64,000 bases of DNA from Rhodovibrionaceae bacterium (GCA_028279885.1 JANQMX010000002.1:31194-95193); one strand, 5' to 3'; counted from the first letter of the stretch, positions 26,525-36,090 are shown. Numbers and translations are program-made. Notes: generated from the sequence alone by a model not told the origin.

Positions 26525-26650
26525 GAATTCTAATCACACGATCAGCAGTGAGCGGTTTTAGTGCTTTACCCTAACGCCATGTCCAGTGCGAACCGAAGAG
26601 CATATGCACGGAGACCAGCGCCGGGTGGCGTGAAGACAGGGAGCGATGTC

Positions 26651-27211
26651 GTGAGTGCAGCCGTAGCTTTTTCCGGAGCTCTGCCGGTTTTCGCCGTTGC
26701 CTTGATCACGGCAGCCACGCTCGGGCAGCTCACGAGCAAGGCATCGTCGTCAGAGCCCGTGGAACAGAGTGGGCTGGAGACGGTCTCCGACTACGGCCCG
26801 GCGCTCCTCGCCTATGCCAGGGTCCAGCGGAACGATGGTAGCTATCGGCGCATGCTCATCACGCCTGAGAGCTTGGATGCACTCGAGCATGGCGACGCGC
26901 TGCCGGAAGGCACGCGGATCCTAATGGAGACCTACTACCGGCCGGACCGTGTCAGCACCGTCTTTCACAAGCAGAAGCGCGGGGGCGATTGGCTCTACGG
27001 CTCCTTCGCCGCCTCACGGCCCAATCTCGAGGTGACCGCCCGCAGCTCTTGCGCTGCCTGCCACACCCGCGCCGCCAAGACCGATTCGACCTTCACCCTG
27101 CCCAGCATCTGGTCCGCGGCAGCAGGTTTGGGCCCTTCCGACTTCGCGTGCGAGCGGGGCGGCCGCACGCCCTGCGGCCTCGACACCTATTCCGAAGGGG
27201 CGGCGCGCTAG
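26651..27211 (+). CDS. Cytochrome P460-family c-type cytochrome
   Basis: About 186 residues. A hydrophobic export segment (AVAFSGALPVFAVALITAAT) precedes a soluble domain with one heme c motif, CAACH, near residue 138. It is followed by the P460-like pattern RAAKTDSTFT and preceded by GGDWLYGSFAAS, as in cytochrome P460-like proteins. Characterised P460s oxidise hydroxylamine or detoxify NO/peroxide, but many family members are uncharacterised. GTG at 26651 has GGGAG upstream and begins the signal peptide; ATG at 26579 and GTG at 26561 are in-frame alternatives. Stands alone between a divergent lysR and the convergent mrp operon. Confidence 0.72.
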   Translation: MSAAVAFSGALPVFAVALITAATLGQLTSKASSSEPVEQSGLETVSDYGPALLAYARVQRNDGSYRRMLITPESLDALEHGDALPEGTRILMETYYRPDRVSTVFHKQKRGGDWLYGSFAASRPNLEVTARSSCAACHTRAAKTDSTFTLPSIWSAAAGLGPSDFACERGGRTPCGLDTYSEGAAR

Positions 27212-27215
27212 GAGT

Positions 27216-27566
27216 CTAAGACCGTTCCTGGCGCTGCTTTTCCTGGGCGTCGCGCAGCTCGTCGATGCGGGTCTTCTCCCACAGCGGCACACCGGTGCGG
27301 TAGGCCGCGCGGCCGATCATGTGCGCCGCCACCGGCGCCGTCAGCAGCAGGAAGATGAAGGCGGCCAGCGCGCGGGCGATGGTTCCCGTGTCGCCGCCCG
27401 AGCCGATGGCGAGCGCCAGCAGGATCAAGCCGCAGCCCAGAGTTCCCGCTTTGGTCGAGGCATGCATGCGGATCAGCACGTCCGGCAGGCGCAGCACGCC
27501 GACGGCCGCGACAAGGGTGAAGAGCGCACCGACCACGATCAGGATGGCGATGATCCAGTCGATCAT
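27216..27566 (-). CDS. mrpG: Mrp Na+/H+ antiporter subunit G
   Basis: 116 residues, three membrane helices. MrpG/MnhG marks are VVGALFTLVAAVGVLRLPDV, RMHASTKAGTLGCGLILLA and FIFLLLTAPVAAHMIGRAAY. Last gene of the seven-gene operon; its start overlaps the mrpF stop by four bases. Confidence 0.95.
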   Translation of the reverse strand: MIDWIIAILIVVGALFTLVAAVGVLRLPDVLIRMHASTKAGTLGCGLILLALAIGSGGDTGTIARALAAFIFLLLTAPVAAHMIGRAAYRTGVPLWEKTRIDELRDAQEKQRQERS

Positions 27567-27913
27567 GGCTGTGCCTCCCCGTCCTTTTGACGGTCGCCGG
27601 GCAAGGGGCGCGTCTCGCCGATGTCCTCGACCCCGCGCACGCTGCGCCGCTCGGCAAAGCGGGCGAAGGCCACGGTGGCGAGGAAGGCGACCAGCGCCAG
27701 GGCGATGGAGACGTCCAGGAAAGCCTGCTCGTCCGAGGCGATGGCATAGAGCGCGGCATAGGCCATGGCCAGCAGCGTCAGGAGGTCGAGCGCCACCACC
27801 CGGTCCTCCAGGCTCGGCCCCAACGCCAATCGGATGAAGCCGATCAGGAACGACAGGCTGATGATGACGTAGCCTGCGGTGATCGCCAGGTCGAGAATGC
27901 CGCCTTCTGCCAT
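27563..27913 (-). CDS. mrpF: Mrp Na+/H+ antiporter subunit F
   Basis: 116 residues with three helices. MrpF pattern: IRLALGPSLEDRVVALDLLT and YAIASDEQAFLDVSIALALV, then a charged C-terminal tail that is longer than in short MrpF proteins. Two bases after mrpE, overlapping mrpG by four. Confidence 0.94.
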   Translation of the reverse strand: MAEGGILDLAITAGYVIISLSFLIGFIRLALGPSLEDRVVALDLLTLLAMAYAALYAIASDEQAFLDVSIALALVAFLATVAFARFAERRSVRGVEDIGETRPLPGDRQKDGEAQP

Positions 27914-27915
27914 GG

Positions 27916-28389
27916 CTATTCCATTGCCTCGATGACGCTGCGTTCCATGCCCTGCTTCAATTCCTGCTTCAGCGCCTCGGGATCCTCGACGAACATGCCG
28001 TGGACATAAAGCGTCTTGCGGTCCGGCGAGACGTCCAGGCTGAGTGTGCCGGGGGTGAGCGAGATCAGGCTGGCGACCAGCAGGATCTCGGTGTCGCCCT
28101 TGGCGTCCAGCGGCATGGCGATGATGCCGGGCTGGCTGCGATGGGCCGGTGTCACCACGTCCCAGGCAACCCTGAGGCTCGAAACCAGCAGCTCGTAGAG
28201 AAAGAGGACGGCGAGACGAATGACGCGGTAGACGCGCAGGAAGTAGGTGTTCTCACCGAACAGGGGCCGTGCGACCCAAAGCGCGATGTAGCCGACGACG
28301 AAGCCCGTCGCCAGGCTGCCGAGGGAAAAGCTGCCGATCAGCGAAGCCCAGCCGATGGCCAGGAAGACGTTCAGCGCCAAGAGGTTCAT
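27916..28389 (-). CDS. mrpE: Mrp Na+/H+ antiporter subunit E
   Basis: 157 residues. Two or three N-terminal helices, then a cytoplasmic domain with the MrpE block LLVASLISLTPGTLSLDVSP and YVHGMFVEDPEALKQELKQG. Overlaps mrpD by four bases. Confidence 0.95.
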   Translation of the reverse strand: MNLLALNVFLAIGWASLIGSFSLGSLATGFVVGYIALWVARPLFGENTYFLRVYRVIRLAVLFLYELLVSSLRVAWDVVTPAHRSQPGIIAMPLDAKGDTEILLVASLISLTPGTLSLDVSPDRKTLYVHGMFVEDPEALKQELKQGMERSVIEAME

Positions 28390-29888
28390 GAGTCCGCTCC
28401 CGTTACCGCCGCGACATAGGCCGAGGGATCGAGCAATTGGTTCGCCGCCCGCTCAGCGAAGACATAGAAGGGCTCCGGGAAGAAGCCGATGATCAAGGTC
28501 AGACCGGCCAGGAAGCCGATGGGCAACACCAGGCTCAGCCACTCCTGCCGGGGCAGACGGACCAAACCGCTGCCGTTGGTCTCAGGATGCGGCTTCCAGA
28601 ACACCGCGGCCCAGATCTTGGTCATGGAGAAGACCGTGAGGATGCCGGTCACCAGCGCCACGGCGGCGATCACGTAGTGGCCGACATCCAGGCTGGCCTT
28701 GACCAGGAGGTACTTGGCCCAGAAGCCGGAGAGCGGCGGGAAGCCGGCCAGCGAGAAGGCCGGGATGAAGAACAGGATCGCCAGCAGTGGGCTTGCGGCA
28801 TAGAGGCCGCCGGACAGCGACAGGCTCTCGGAGCCGGTCATGCGCCGCGCCACGCCGCTGACCAGGAAGAGGTTGGCCTTCACGATGATGTGGTGGACCA
28901 GGTAGAAGACCGCGCCGATCAGCGCCAAGGGTGTGTAGAGCGCAAGGCCCAGGACCATGTAGCCGATCTGGCTGATGATGTGGAACGAGAGGATCTTGCG
29001 GAACTCGGTCTGCGCCGCAGCGCCCAGCACGCCGGTCAGCATGGTGAAGGCGGCGACCGCCAGCAGGATGCCGTGGGTGTAGTCAACATCCTGGGTGAAG
29101 ATCAGGGTGAAGACGCGAATGAGGGCGTAGACCCCGACCTTGGTCAGCAGGCCGGCGAAGACCGCCGAGACGGCGACGGGCGGTGTGTGGTAGGCGGCGG
29201 GCAGCCAGAAGAACAGCGGAAAGACCGCCGACTTGATGCCGAAGGCGATCATGAAGAGCACGGCGATCATGACCACCACGCCCTGGTTCTCCACCTCGCC
29301 CACCGCCGTGTGGAGATCGGCCATGTTGAGCGTGCCGGTGACGCCGTAGAGCATGCCGATGGCGGCCAGGAAAAGGACGGTGGAGATCAGGTTGAGGGTG
29401 ACGTACTTGACGCCGCCGTCGAGCTGCTCCTTGTCGCCGCCGAGGACCAGGAGGCCGAAGGAGGCGATCACCATCACCTCGAACCAGACGTAGAGGTTGA
29501 AGAGGTCGCCGGTCAGGAAGGCGCCGCAAACGCCGGTCAGCAGGCACTGGAAGAGCGCGTGATAGCCGAGCAGCTCGCGTCGCCGGTCGATGTCGGCCAG
29601 GGCATAGACGGCGACGGCGAGACCGGTAATGGCGGCGATCAGCACCATGACCGCGCCGAAGAGATCGGCCACCAGGGTGATGCCGAAAGGCGCCGGCCAG
29701 CCGCCCATTTGGGCCGCGATCACGCCTTGCTTCCAAACCTCGAGGAGCAGCGCAATGGAGACGGCGAGATGCAGCACGCAGCCGACGACGCTCAGCCAGC
29801 GGCCCCAGCCGCCCTTCTCCCGCACCAGGAAGACCAGGATGGCGACGATGATCGGCAGCATGATCGGGGCGACGAGAAGCCAGCTCAC
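28386..29888 (-). CDS. mrpD: Mrp Na+/H+ antiporter subunit D
   Basis: 500-residue NuoN/MrpD-type proton-conducting subunit with about fourteen helices. The conserved WFEVMVIASFGLLVLGGDKE carries the TM5 glutamate. KSAVFPLFFWLPAAYHTPPV and LTKVGVYALIR carry the lysines of the ion path. MrpA and MrpD resemble complex I antiporter-like subunits and form the ion-translocating core. Overlaps genes on both sides. Confidence 0.95.
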   Translation of the reverse strand: MSWLLVAPIMLPIIVAILVFLVREKGGWGRWLSVVGCVLHLAVSIALLLEVWKQGVIAAQMGGWPAPFGITLVADLFGAVMVLIAAITGLAVAVYALADIDRRRELLGYHALFQCLLTGVCGAFLTGDLFNLYVWFEVMVIASFGLLVLGGDKEQLDGGVKYVTLNLISTVLFLAAIGMLYGVTGTLNMADLHTAVGEVENQGVVVMIAVLFMIAFGIKSAVFPLFFWLPAAYHTPPVAVSAVFAGLLTKVGVYALIRVFTLIFTQDVDYTHGILLAVAAFTMLTGVLGAAAQTEFRKILSFHIISQIGYMVLGLALYTPLALIGAVFYLVHHIIVKANLFLVSGVARRMTGSESLSLSGGLYAASPLLAILFFIPAFSLAGFPPLSGFWAKYLLVKASLDVGHYVIAAVALVTGILTVFSMTKIWAAVFWKPHPETNGSGLVRLPRQEWLSLVLPIGFLAGLTLIIGFFPEPFYVFAERAANQLLDPSAYVAAVTGADS

Positions 29889-30304
29889 GATGCCGCACTC
29901 CTCGGGGCCTCGGGCTGCTCGGCGTCCCTACCCTCGGTCTCCGCCTCTCCCCCGGGCCTCGGTTCGGCCAGGCGCATGGCGTCGCTGTCCAGGGTGCCGA
30001 GCTCGCGATAGGCGCGAAACACCAGCGAAAGGGAGAAGGCGAAGAGGCCGAAGCCGATGACGATGGCGGTCAGGATAAGCGCCTGCGGCAAGGCGTTGGC
30101 GACCAGCTCGGTCGGGAAGGGCAGGCCGGAGGGAACCAGCGGCGGCTCGGCGCGGGTCAGGCGGCCGGCGGTGAAGATTGTCAGGTTGGCCGAGTTGCTC
30201 AGCAGCACCAGGCCGAAGATGAAGCGCAGCACGTTGCGCGAGAGCATCAGGTAGATGCTGCAGGCGACCAGCAGGCCGACGATGAGGGCGAGCGCGACCT
30301 CCAT
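29885..30304 (-). CDS. mrpC: Mrp Na+/H+ antiporter subunit C
   Basis: 139-residue NuoK-like subunit with three helices: ALALIVGLLVACSIYLMLSR, FIFGLVLLSNSANLTIFTAG and LPQALILTAIVIGFGLFAFS. The cytoplasmic C-terminal tail after YRELGTLDSDAMR is acidic. Start overlaps nothing but lies three bases from the mrpB stop. Confidence 0.95.
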   Translation of the reverse strand: MEVALALIVGLLVACSIYLMLSRNVLRFIFGLVLLSNSANLTIFTAGRLTRAEPPLVPSGLPFPTELVANALPQALILTAIVIGFGLFAFSLSLVFRAYRELGTLDSDAMRLAEPRPGGEAETEGRDAEQPEAPRSAAS

Positions 30305-30307
30305 AAC

Positions 30308-30727
30308 CTAGACCTCGTCCTCCAGCGCGAAGACGATGGCCAGCACCGAGCCGATCACCACCAGATAGACGCCAATATCGAACAGCAGCACGCTGCTGAT
30401 GGGCAGGCCCTTTTCGCCCTCGCCACCGCCGATGAACAGCCATTGGCCGGTGAAGAAGGGGTCGCCGCCAATGACGGCCAGCACGGCGGCGAGAATGGCG
30501 AGCGCCAAGCCGACCATGGCGATGGCGCGCGGGTCGGCGCGCAGGGCGCGGCGCGCTTCCCGCGTGCCGTGGCCGATGGCGTAGAGCGTCAGACCGATGG
30601 CCGCGACCAGGCCGCCGATGAACCCCCCGCCCGGCTCGTTATGGCCGCGCAGCAGCATGAAGACCGAGAACAGCAGCATCAGGGCGACGAGGATGCGCGT
30701 GGCCGCATTGAGAATGAGGGAGTTCAT
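30308..30727 (-). CDS. mrpB: Mrp Na+/H+ antiporter subunit B
   Basis: 139 residues with four helices. MrpB marks: [33 protein letters not shown] and [20 protein letters not shown]. The frame is open further upstream, but ATG at 30727 overlaps the mrpA stop by four bases and gives the usual family start ([20 protein letters not shown]). Confidence 0.95.
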   Translation of the reverse strand: MNSLILNAATRILVALMLLFSVFMLLRGHNEPGGGFIGGLVAAIGLTLYAIGHGTREARRALRADPRAIAMVGLALAILAAVLAVIGGDPFFTGQWLFIGGGEGEKGLPISSVLLFDIGVYLVVIGSVLAIVFALEDEV

Positions 30728-33033
30728 CGGCTCGGCTCCTGCTCTCTGTCTGTGCCGGCAGAGCGGCGAATGAGCGCGAAGGCGGCGATCGCGGCGATGG
30801 CAACGACGGCGATCTCCCCGAAGGTGTCGAGCGCGCGGAAGTCGACCAGGATGACGTTGACGATGTTGCGGCCGAAGGCTTCCGGCACGCTGGCCTCTTC
30901 GAAGAAGTCGCTCAGCCGGCGGTCCAGCGGCTGGCTGAGGACGGCAAGCAGGGTGATGGAGGTGACCAGGCCGGCAAGCCCGGCGGTGACCACACGCACG
31001 GATTGCCAGCGCCAGGTGAAGGGGCTGCTGCTCGTCCAGCGCGGCAGGCGCAGCATGGCGGCGGCGACCAGCACGACGGTCAGGGTTTCGACCAAGAGCT
31101 GGGTGATGGCGACGTCCGGCGCGCCGAAGGTCAGGAAGACAAGGGCGACGCCGACACCCACAGCGCTCAGACCGCAGATGGCGGTGAGGCGGGAGCGCGT
31201 CATGGCGGCCAGGATGCCGCCGCCGGCCATAAGGCCGAGAATGACCCACTCCTTAAACAACAGGCCGCGCAGGTCGCCGGGCAGGACCAGGATGTCGAAG
31301 ACGACGAGCGTTGCTCCGCCGACGAGGCCCAGGGTCGCCAGGATCGTCAAGGCGTAGTAGCGCAGCACGCCGCTCTGCAGGATGCGGGTCTGGAATTCGG
31401 CCAACGCGATCAGGCCGGCGAGAAAGGCATCCCACGCGCGGTCGGCGGAGAAGGGATAGGCCGCTTCGAAGCGGGCCATGGCCGCACGCAGGCGGCGGCT
31501 GAGCAGGAACAGCACGACACCGAGCAGAACTGTCAGGATGCTCAGCATCAGCGGCAGGTTCACGCCGTGCCAGAGCTTGAGCTTGACGACCTCCGGCTGG
31601 CCCAGGATGGCGGTGACGGCCGGCTGGATCAGGCTCTCGTCGATCAGCGAGGGGGACAGGCCGAAGGCGAGACCGAGCACGGCGAGCAGCAAGGGGCCGC
31701 TCCAAAGCTGCCAGGGCACCTGGCGGCGCACCGCGGGGGTCTCGGCGGTCGGCCGGCCGAGGAAGGGGCGCAGGGCAATGACGCCGGCGGCGGCCACCAT
31801 CAGGGCGTTGGCGGTGACCGCGACGGCCACCACGAACATGGGCTCGGAGGCGATGGCCAATGCGCCTTCGTACTTCAGTTCCTTGCCGATGAAGCCGAGG
31901 AAGGGTGGAAAGCCGGCCATGGAGAAGGCCGAGGCGAATGCGGCGAAGGCGACCAGGGGCATGGCCCGCATCAGCCCGGCGAGACGGTCGACATCGCGGC
32001 TGCCGGTGGCGAAGTCGACCGAGCCGACGACCAGGAACAGCGACGCCTTGTAGAGGCCGTGGACCAACAGGAAGGTCACCGCGGCGGCGATGGCCACCGA
32101 AGCTTCGGCGCCCAGGAACATGGTCAGGGTGCCGAGCGCCATCAGGGTCGTGTAGGCCAGCGCCAGCTTGAGGTCTGTCTGCCGCAGGGCGAGGACCGAG
32201 GCGAGGATGGCCGTCGTGGCGCCGAACAGCGTCAGGGTCCAGATCCACTCGTCGGTTCCGCTCAGGACCGGATGTAGGCGGGCGAGCAGATAGACGCCGC
32301 CCTTCACCATGGTGGCCGAATGCAGGTAGGCGCTGACCGGGGTGGGCGCCGCCATGGCGTTGGGCAGCCAGAAGTGGAAGGGCACCTGCGCCGACTTGGT
32401 GAAGGCGCCGACCAGCACCAGGATCAGGATGCCGAGATAGAGCGAGTCGCCGCGGATCACGTCGCCGGCGTTGAGCAACTCCACCATGTCGAAGCTGCCG
32501 CCGGCTATCCCGAGCAGGATGAAGCCGGCCAGCAGAGCAAGGCCGCCGCCGCCGGTGACCAGCAGCGCCTGGAGCGCCGAGCGCCGCGCCTTCTCCGAGC
32601 GGTGGTCGAAGCCGACCAGCAGGTAGGAGGCGATGGTCGTCAGCTCCCAGAACACGAACAGCGTGATCAGGTTGCCGGCCAGCACCAGTCCCAGCATGGC
32701 GAAGGAGAAGAGGCAGAGATAGAAGAAGAAGCGCCCGAAATGATGGTGGCCTTGCAGGTAGCGGGCCGAATAGAGGGCGATGATCACGCCGATGCCGCTG
32801 ATCAAGAGCCCGAAGATCAGGCTGAGGCCATCGACCAGGAAGGTGAGGCCGATCTCCAGGCTCGGAATCCAGTTGAGGTGGAAGACGACGATCTCACCCG
32901 CCTTGATGTCGGGGATCAGCGTGGCCAGCCCGATGAAAGCCAGCAGATGCAGTGCGATGGGCAAAGCCCCGGCAAGCCACGAGGGGCCTGTGGGCGCGGC
33001 GCCGTCCTGAGTGGTCGCGGCCGCGGCGCTCAC
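30724..33033 (-). CDS. mrpA: Mrp Na+/H+ antiporter subunit A
   Basis: About 769 residues. The NuoL-like antiporter part has [20 protein letters not shown] in the usual place (here LFVFWELTT), [20 protein letters not shown], and [20 protein letters not shown]. The C-terminal part has the MrpA-specific DUF4040/MbhE-type domains ([37 protein letters not shown]). Start is uncertain: GTG at 33031-33033 or GTG at 33096. The usual first hydrophobic helix of MrpA is not evident with either start. The first clear helix is [20 protein letters not shown]. First gene of the mrpA-G operon, which exchanges Na+ (or K+) for H+ and supports pH and salt homeostasis. Confidence 0.93.
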   Translation of the reverse strand: MSAAAATTQDGAAPTGPSWLAGALPIALHLLAFIGLATLIPDIKAGEIVVFHLNWIPSLEIGLTFLVDGLSLIFGLLISGIGVIIALYSARYLQGHHHFGRFFFYLCLFSFAMLGLVLAGNLITLFVFWELTTIASYLLVGFDHRSEKARRSALQALLVTGGGGLALLAGFILLGIAGGSFDMVELLNAGDVIRGDSLYLGILILVLVGAFTKSAQVPFHFWLPNAMAAPTPVSAYLHSATMVKGGVYLLARLHPVLSGTDEWIWTLTLFGATTAILASVLALRQTDLKLALAYTTLMALGTLTMFLGAEASVAIAAAVTFLLVHGLYKASLFLVVGSVDFATGSRDVDRLAGLMRAMPLVAFAAFASAFSMAGFPPFLGFIGKELKYEGALAIASEPMFVVAVAVTANALMVAAAGVIALRPFLGRPTAETPAVRRQVPWQLWSGPLLLAVLGLAFGLSPSLIDESLIQPAVTAILGQPEVVKLKLWHGVNLPLMLSILTVLLGVVLFLLSRRLRAAMARFEAAYPFSADRAWDAFLAGLIALAEFQTRILQSGVLRYYALTILATLGLVGGATLVVFDILVLPGDLRGLLFKEWVILGLMAGGGILAAMTRSRLTAICGLSAVGVGVALVFLTFGAPDVAITQLLVETLTVVLVAAAMLRLPRWTSSSPFTWRWQSVRVVTAGLAGLVTSITLLAVLSQPLDRRLSDFFEEASVPEAFGRNIVNVILVDFRALDTFGEIAVVAIAAIAAFALIRRSAGTDREQEPSR

Positions 33034-33096
33034 GGCAACCAGCCTGCGTCGAGCCGTCCGGCCAAGCCGCGCATGGCCGCACGTGCGCAGATCCAC

Positions 33097-33369
33097 TGCG
33101 TGTTTGCTGGGAGGGCGCCGTGTGACATCAAGCTCTCGTTTGGAAGGAACCCAGAAAGAGATGGGGGAGGGAAATCGGCAGGTCCGCTCTCTAATCGGCC
33201 CTATGCGCCAGAACTGCTATGCCGCGCCGCCTTTGTCCAGCGAATCACGGCTCAAGATGATGACGAGGTGATGGACGTGCATGCTGTGTGCGAGGAACCT
33301 TGTTGAGTTTGTCTATCTGCAGTGCAGGGAAAACGCCGCGGCTTGCTGTTGTATGGGCCGAGCCGGGCA
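33097..33369. other. Intergenic region without a recognised gene
   Basis: Region between the mrpA start and the end of the leftward usp gene. It should hold the mrp promoter. A purine-rich stretch (AGAAAGAGATGGGGGAGGG, as read on the plus strand) lies near 33150. No RNA gene or convincing ORF is seen. Confidence 0.4.
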
Positions 33370-34329
33370 TTACGAAGGCTGAACCGGCGAGACGAAGCCC
33401 GGCGGTTTCACCGCCAGCACCGAGCAGGCAACCTCGCCCAGCACGGTCTCGGCCGTGTTGCCGATGAAGAAGCCTTGGACCCCGCTTCGCCCGATGGTCC
33501 CCATGACGATCACGTCGACGTCCTGCTCGTGGGCGAAGGCCGAGACCACCTCGGCCGCCTCTCCTTTGATCAGGTGCACTTCCGAGCTGTTGACCCGGTC
33601 GTCGTAGCTCGACAACAGCCGGTCCAGCTTGTCCTTGCTCTTCTTTTGCTCCTCCGCCGACAGCTTATCGATCGTGGCTTTCGGAATCTTGGTGAAGGCG
33701 CTGGCCCGCATGTCCTCTTCGCCGACCATGCGCCAGGCGTGCAGGACGTGGAGCTCGCCTTCGTCGATCCGCTTCAACGAGGTGGAGAGATCCATGATCA
33801 GGCGGGAGATTGCATGGCGTTCCGGGTCGTCCGGGTCTGGATCGATCGCCGCCAGGATACGGTCGTAGTGGAAACGCTTGCCCGGCTGCATGATCCAGAC
33901 GGGGCAGGGGCATTTGCGCATCAGGTGGAGGTCGACGCTGGCAAACAGCCGATGGTAGCCGTCGACCCGCCCTGAGGCGGTCTTGAGCAGCAGGTCGTGG
34001 CCGCCGCGATAGACCTGCTTGATGATCTCGATGAAGGGGATGCCTTGCAGCACGGCGGTCGTCACCTCGATGCCTTGCTGTCGAAGGTCATCTGCAGCGA
34101 CCTGCAATTGATTGCGTCGAAAGGTCAGCAGCTCGCTCTCGCCGTTTTGTTCGCGTGCGCCCGACAGTCCGCTGATGCGTCGGCTCAGCTCGCCCTCTTC
34201 CGCGCTCAGCGTGCTGACGAGGCACAGGCTGGCGTCGTTGTTTTGGGCAATCAGGGCTGCCCGCTGCATGAGCGCTTCGTCGGAGTCCGGGTCGTCGCAG
34301 ACCACCAGAACGTTCTTGAAGCGCTGCAT
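33370..34329 (-). CDS. Tandem universal stress protein (UspE-like)
   Basis: 319 residues made of two Usp domains (about 1-150 and 155-312). The second keeps the ATP-binding signature of Usp proteins (VMGTIGRSGVQGFFIGNTAE, a G-2x-G-9x-G(S/T)-like pattern), while the first is degenerate (LLLKTASGRVDGYHRLF). This layout matches UspE-type proteins, which respond to stress and anaerobic or stationary conditions. It has its own promoter with a 14-bp palindrome about 105 bases upstream. Confidence 0.88.
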   Translation of the reverse strand: MQRFKNVLVVCDDPDSDEALMQRAALIAQNNDASLCLVSTLSAEEGELSRRISGLSGAREQNGESELLTFRRNQLQVAADDLRQQGIEVTTAVLQGIPFIEIIKQVYRGGHDLLLKTASGRVDGYHRLFASVDLHLMRKCPCPVWIMQPGKRFHYDRILAAIDPDPDDPERHAISRLIMDLSTSLKRIDEGELHVLHAWRMVGEEDMRASAFTKIPKATIDKLSAEEQKKSKDKLDRLLSSYDDRVNSSEVHLIKGEAAEVVSAFAHEQDVDVIVMGTIGRSGVQGFFIGNTAETVLGEVACSVLAVKPPGFVSPVQPS

Positions 34330-34432
34330 GGAAGTTCCTTGTGTTGTGTCCGCAGCCGAGCGGTCCGGCTGCGGCCCCTATCGCCCAGCTATCGATGTGA
34401 AATGAGCGAAATAAGAGAGACTCGCTGATAAT

Positions 34433-34446
34433 CCAAATCGATTTGG
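34433..34446. promoter_or_regulatory. Perfect 14-bp palindrome upstream of the usp gene
   Basis: CCAAATCGATTTGG is fully self-complementary and lies about 105 bases before the leftward usp start. A second, GC-rich inverted repeat (CCGCAGCCG...CGGCTGCGG, 34350-34374) lies closer to the gene. The position suits an operator, but the cognate regulator is unknown; it does not fit the FNR consensus TTGAT-N4-ATCAA well. Confidence 0.35.
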
Positions 34447-34577
34447 CAAAGGTTTTTGATAGAACTCGGCTTTCATCAGACTGGAAGCGGCTACCAGCGT
34501 CGCTGTGATGTGCCATGCTCTAAGCGACACGCGCAAGGGTTTGGCGCCTCGCCGTGGCCTTGCTTAATGTAGCGTCC

Positions 34578-35048
34578 ATGGAGCCAAGTAAGACCCTCCT
34601 CATCGTCGCCCATGCGCCCTCCGACAACACCTTGCGCCTGCGCGATGCCGCCGTGGCGGGCGCGCGCGATCCGGCGATCGAAGGCGTCCAGGTGATCGCC
34701 AAGCCGCCGCTGGAGACAGTACCGGAGGACGTGCTGGCGGCGCAGGCGGTATTGCTCGGCACCACCGAGAACCTCGGCTATATGAGCGGCGCGCTGAAGG
34801 ACTTCTTCGACCGCTGTTATTATCCCTGCCTGGAGAAGACCCAAGGGCTGCCCTATGCGCTCTATGTGCGGGCCGGACACGACGGCACCGGCACCCGGCG
34901 CGGCGTCGAGACCATCGTCACCGGGCTGCGCTGGCGTGCGGTGCGCGAACCGCTGATCTGTCGCGGCGGTTTTCAGGAGTCTTTCGTCGAGGATTGTCGC
35001 GAGCTCGGCTTGCTGATGGCGGCCGGCCTTGATGCCGGTGTTTTCTGA
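34578..35048 (+). CDS. Flavodoxin-like / NAD(P)H-FMN reductase family protein
   Basis: 156 residues of flavodoxin-like fold. N-terminal strand and phosphate loop LLIVAHAPSDNTLRL, then AVLLGTTENLGYMSGALKDF (flavin-contact loop) and FFDRCYYPCLEK. It probably binds FMN; its electron partner is unknown. ATG at 34578 is favoured over a GTG at 34554. It converges with the protease gene, with 3 bases between their ends. Confidence 0.72.
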   Translation: MEPSKTLLIVAHAPSDNTLRLRDAAVAGARDPAIEGVQVIAKPPLETVPEDVLAAQAVLLGTTENLGYMSGALKDFFDRCYYPCLEKTQGLPYALYVRAGHDGTGTRRGVETIVTGLRWRAVREPLICRGGFQESFVEDCRELGLLMAAGLDAGVF

Positions 35049-35051
35049 GTC

Positions 35052-35681
35052 CTACGGTCCGGGGCAGAGAGCGTTGACGTCGAGCAGCGACGGCACTGGG
35101 ACCGCGATACTCTGCTCTTCAGTCGTCGCCGAGATCACGGCCACCACCTCTTCGCTGGTTCGCGAGAACGCCGGCCCGCCCGACGTGCCTTCGCTGACCG
35201 GGCAGTTGAGCAGAACGCCGTCTTCTGGCGAGTTGGCCTCGACCAGGCAATCCCGGCGCGACAGGAGGTGGACGCTCGGGAGGCCATAGCCGAGAACAGC
35301 CAGCTCTTCCCCAGGCGCTGCTTCACCCGACGTCACCGCGAGGGGGACGGCCTGCGCGGGCTGCGCCAGGCAGAGAGCGGCGAGGTCCTTGCCGTCGGGG
35401 CTGCGCCAGAAGCCGCTGGGCCGCAAATGCTCCTGCCAGCTGCCGCGGTCGTAGCCGAGCAGCAGGTGAACCTGATCGGGCTCGAGGCCGTCGAGGCAGT
35501 GGGCCGCCGTCATGGCGACCTGCGGCGCCACCAGGAAGGCGGTGCAATGCTGCTGCTCCTTGAAGCCGGCATAGTTCAGCCGTCCGATCGAGGAGGCCGT
35601 CTCGGCGTCCAGCGCCGCCGCGGGCGGCAGCGGCAGGAAGAGCGCGACCAGCAGGCCGCGGAGGATGGCTAAGCCGCGCAT
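35052..35681 (-). CDS. Secreted trypsin-like serine protease
   Basis: 209 residues with a signal peptide (MRGLAILRGLLVALFLPLPP, cleavage near AAA-LD). The S1 catalytic triad is visible: His in VAMTAAHCLDG, Asp in SPDGKDLAALCL, and Ser in VSEGTSGGPAFS. Cysteines near the His and near the Ser could form the typical disulphides. It is short for the family but has all catalytic elements. Probably periplasmic or secreted. No operon partner is evident. Confidence 0.85.
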   Translation of the reverse strand: MRGLAILRGLLVALFLPLPPAAALDAETASSIGRLNYAGFKEQQHCTAFLVAPQVAMTAAHCLDGLEPDQVHLLLGYDRGSWQEHLRPSGFWRSPDGKDLAALCLAQPAQAVPLAVTSGEAAPGEELAVLGYGLPSVHLLSRRDCLVEANSPEDGVLLNCPVSEGTSGGPAFSRTSEEVVAVISATTEEQSIAVPVPSLLDVNALCPGP

Positions 35682-36090
35682 GGTGGCGCTCCGAGTAAGC
35701 TGTTTCCGGCGGACGCAGACAGGCGCGTCTGGCAGCCGGCTGTCAAGCATCCGATGGCTGAGCTCTCGCTCAGCGGCCAACCCTTATCCCCGAAAGCTGG
35801 GCATCGCTTTTTATCCCAAGAAAAAGCGCCCGGCTGCGTATCGGAAACCCCACAGAGATCGTGGGCAATTCCACAAAACACTGCACAAAGCAAAAACAAA
35901 AATAGAACGGTGAGGTGCAATTGATCCGATCAGGAAGGGTTACCTACGCACGCTTCGCGCGCTCTCGAAACTCGATATTAACGTTTCTTAGCATAGGGTT
36001 AGACAGTTAACGACCATGGGCGCCGTGAGGGCTTTTCCGGCAGGGAGATCCTGGCGCGGCGCCGGTCGGAGGGGAACAGGCAAGAATGTG
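35682..36090. other. Relatively AT-rich intergenic region
   Basis: About 400 bases with clearly lower GC than the surroundings between 35800 and 36010 (AAAACAAAAATAG; GATATTAACG; AGACAGTTAACG). It presumably contains the promoters of the leftward protease and the rightward secretion operon. A GCTGAGC-TCTC-GCTCAGC inverted repeat lies near 35757-35774. I see no RNA gene; a leftward 83-codon frame (35669-35920) lacks a ribosome-binding site. Confidence 0.4.

Noticed and set aside
28437..30011. Plus-strand 524-codon frame over the mrp operon
   Set aside because: Complement of mrpC/mrpD; low-complexity His/Asp/Gln-rich translation is typical of antisense to membrane-protein codons.
35669..35920. 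Leftward 83-codon frame with a hydrophobic start overlapping the protease 5' end
   Set aside because: TTG start without a ribosome-binding site in an AT-rich intergenic region, and it overlaps the protease gene in another frame.
35985..36015. TTAA-containing motif resembling a CtrA site in the secretion-operon promoter
   Set aside because: The spacing does not fit TTAA-N7-TTAA (six bases, and the second half is TTAG), so it was not called.
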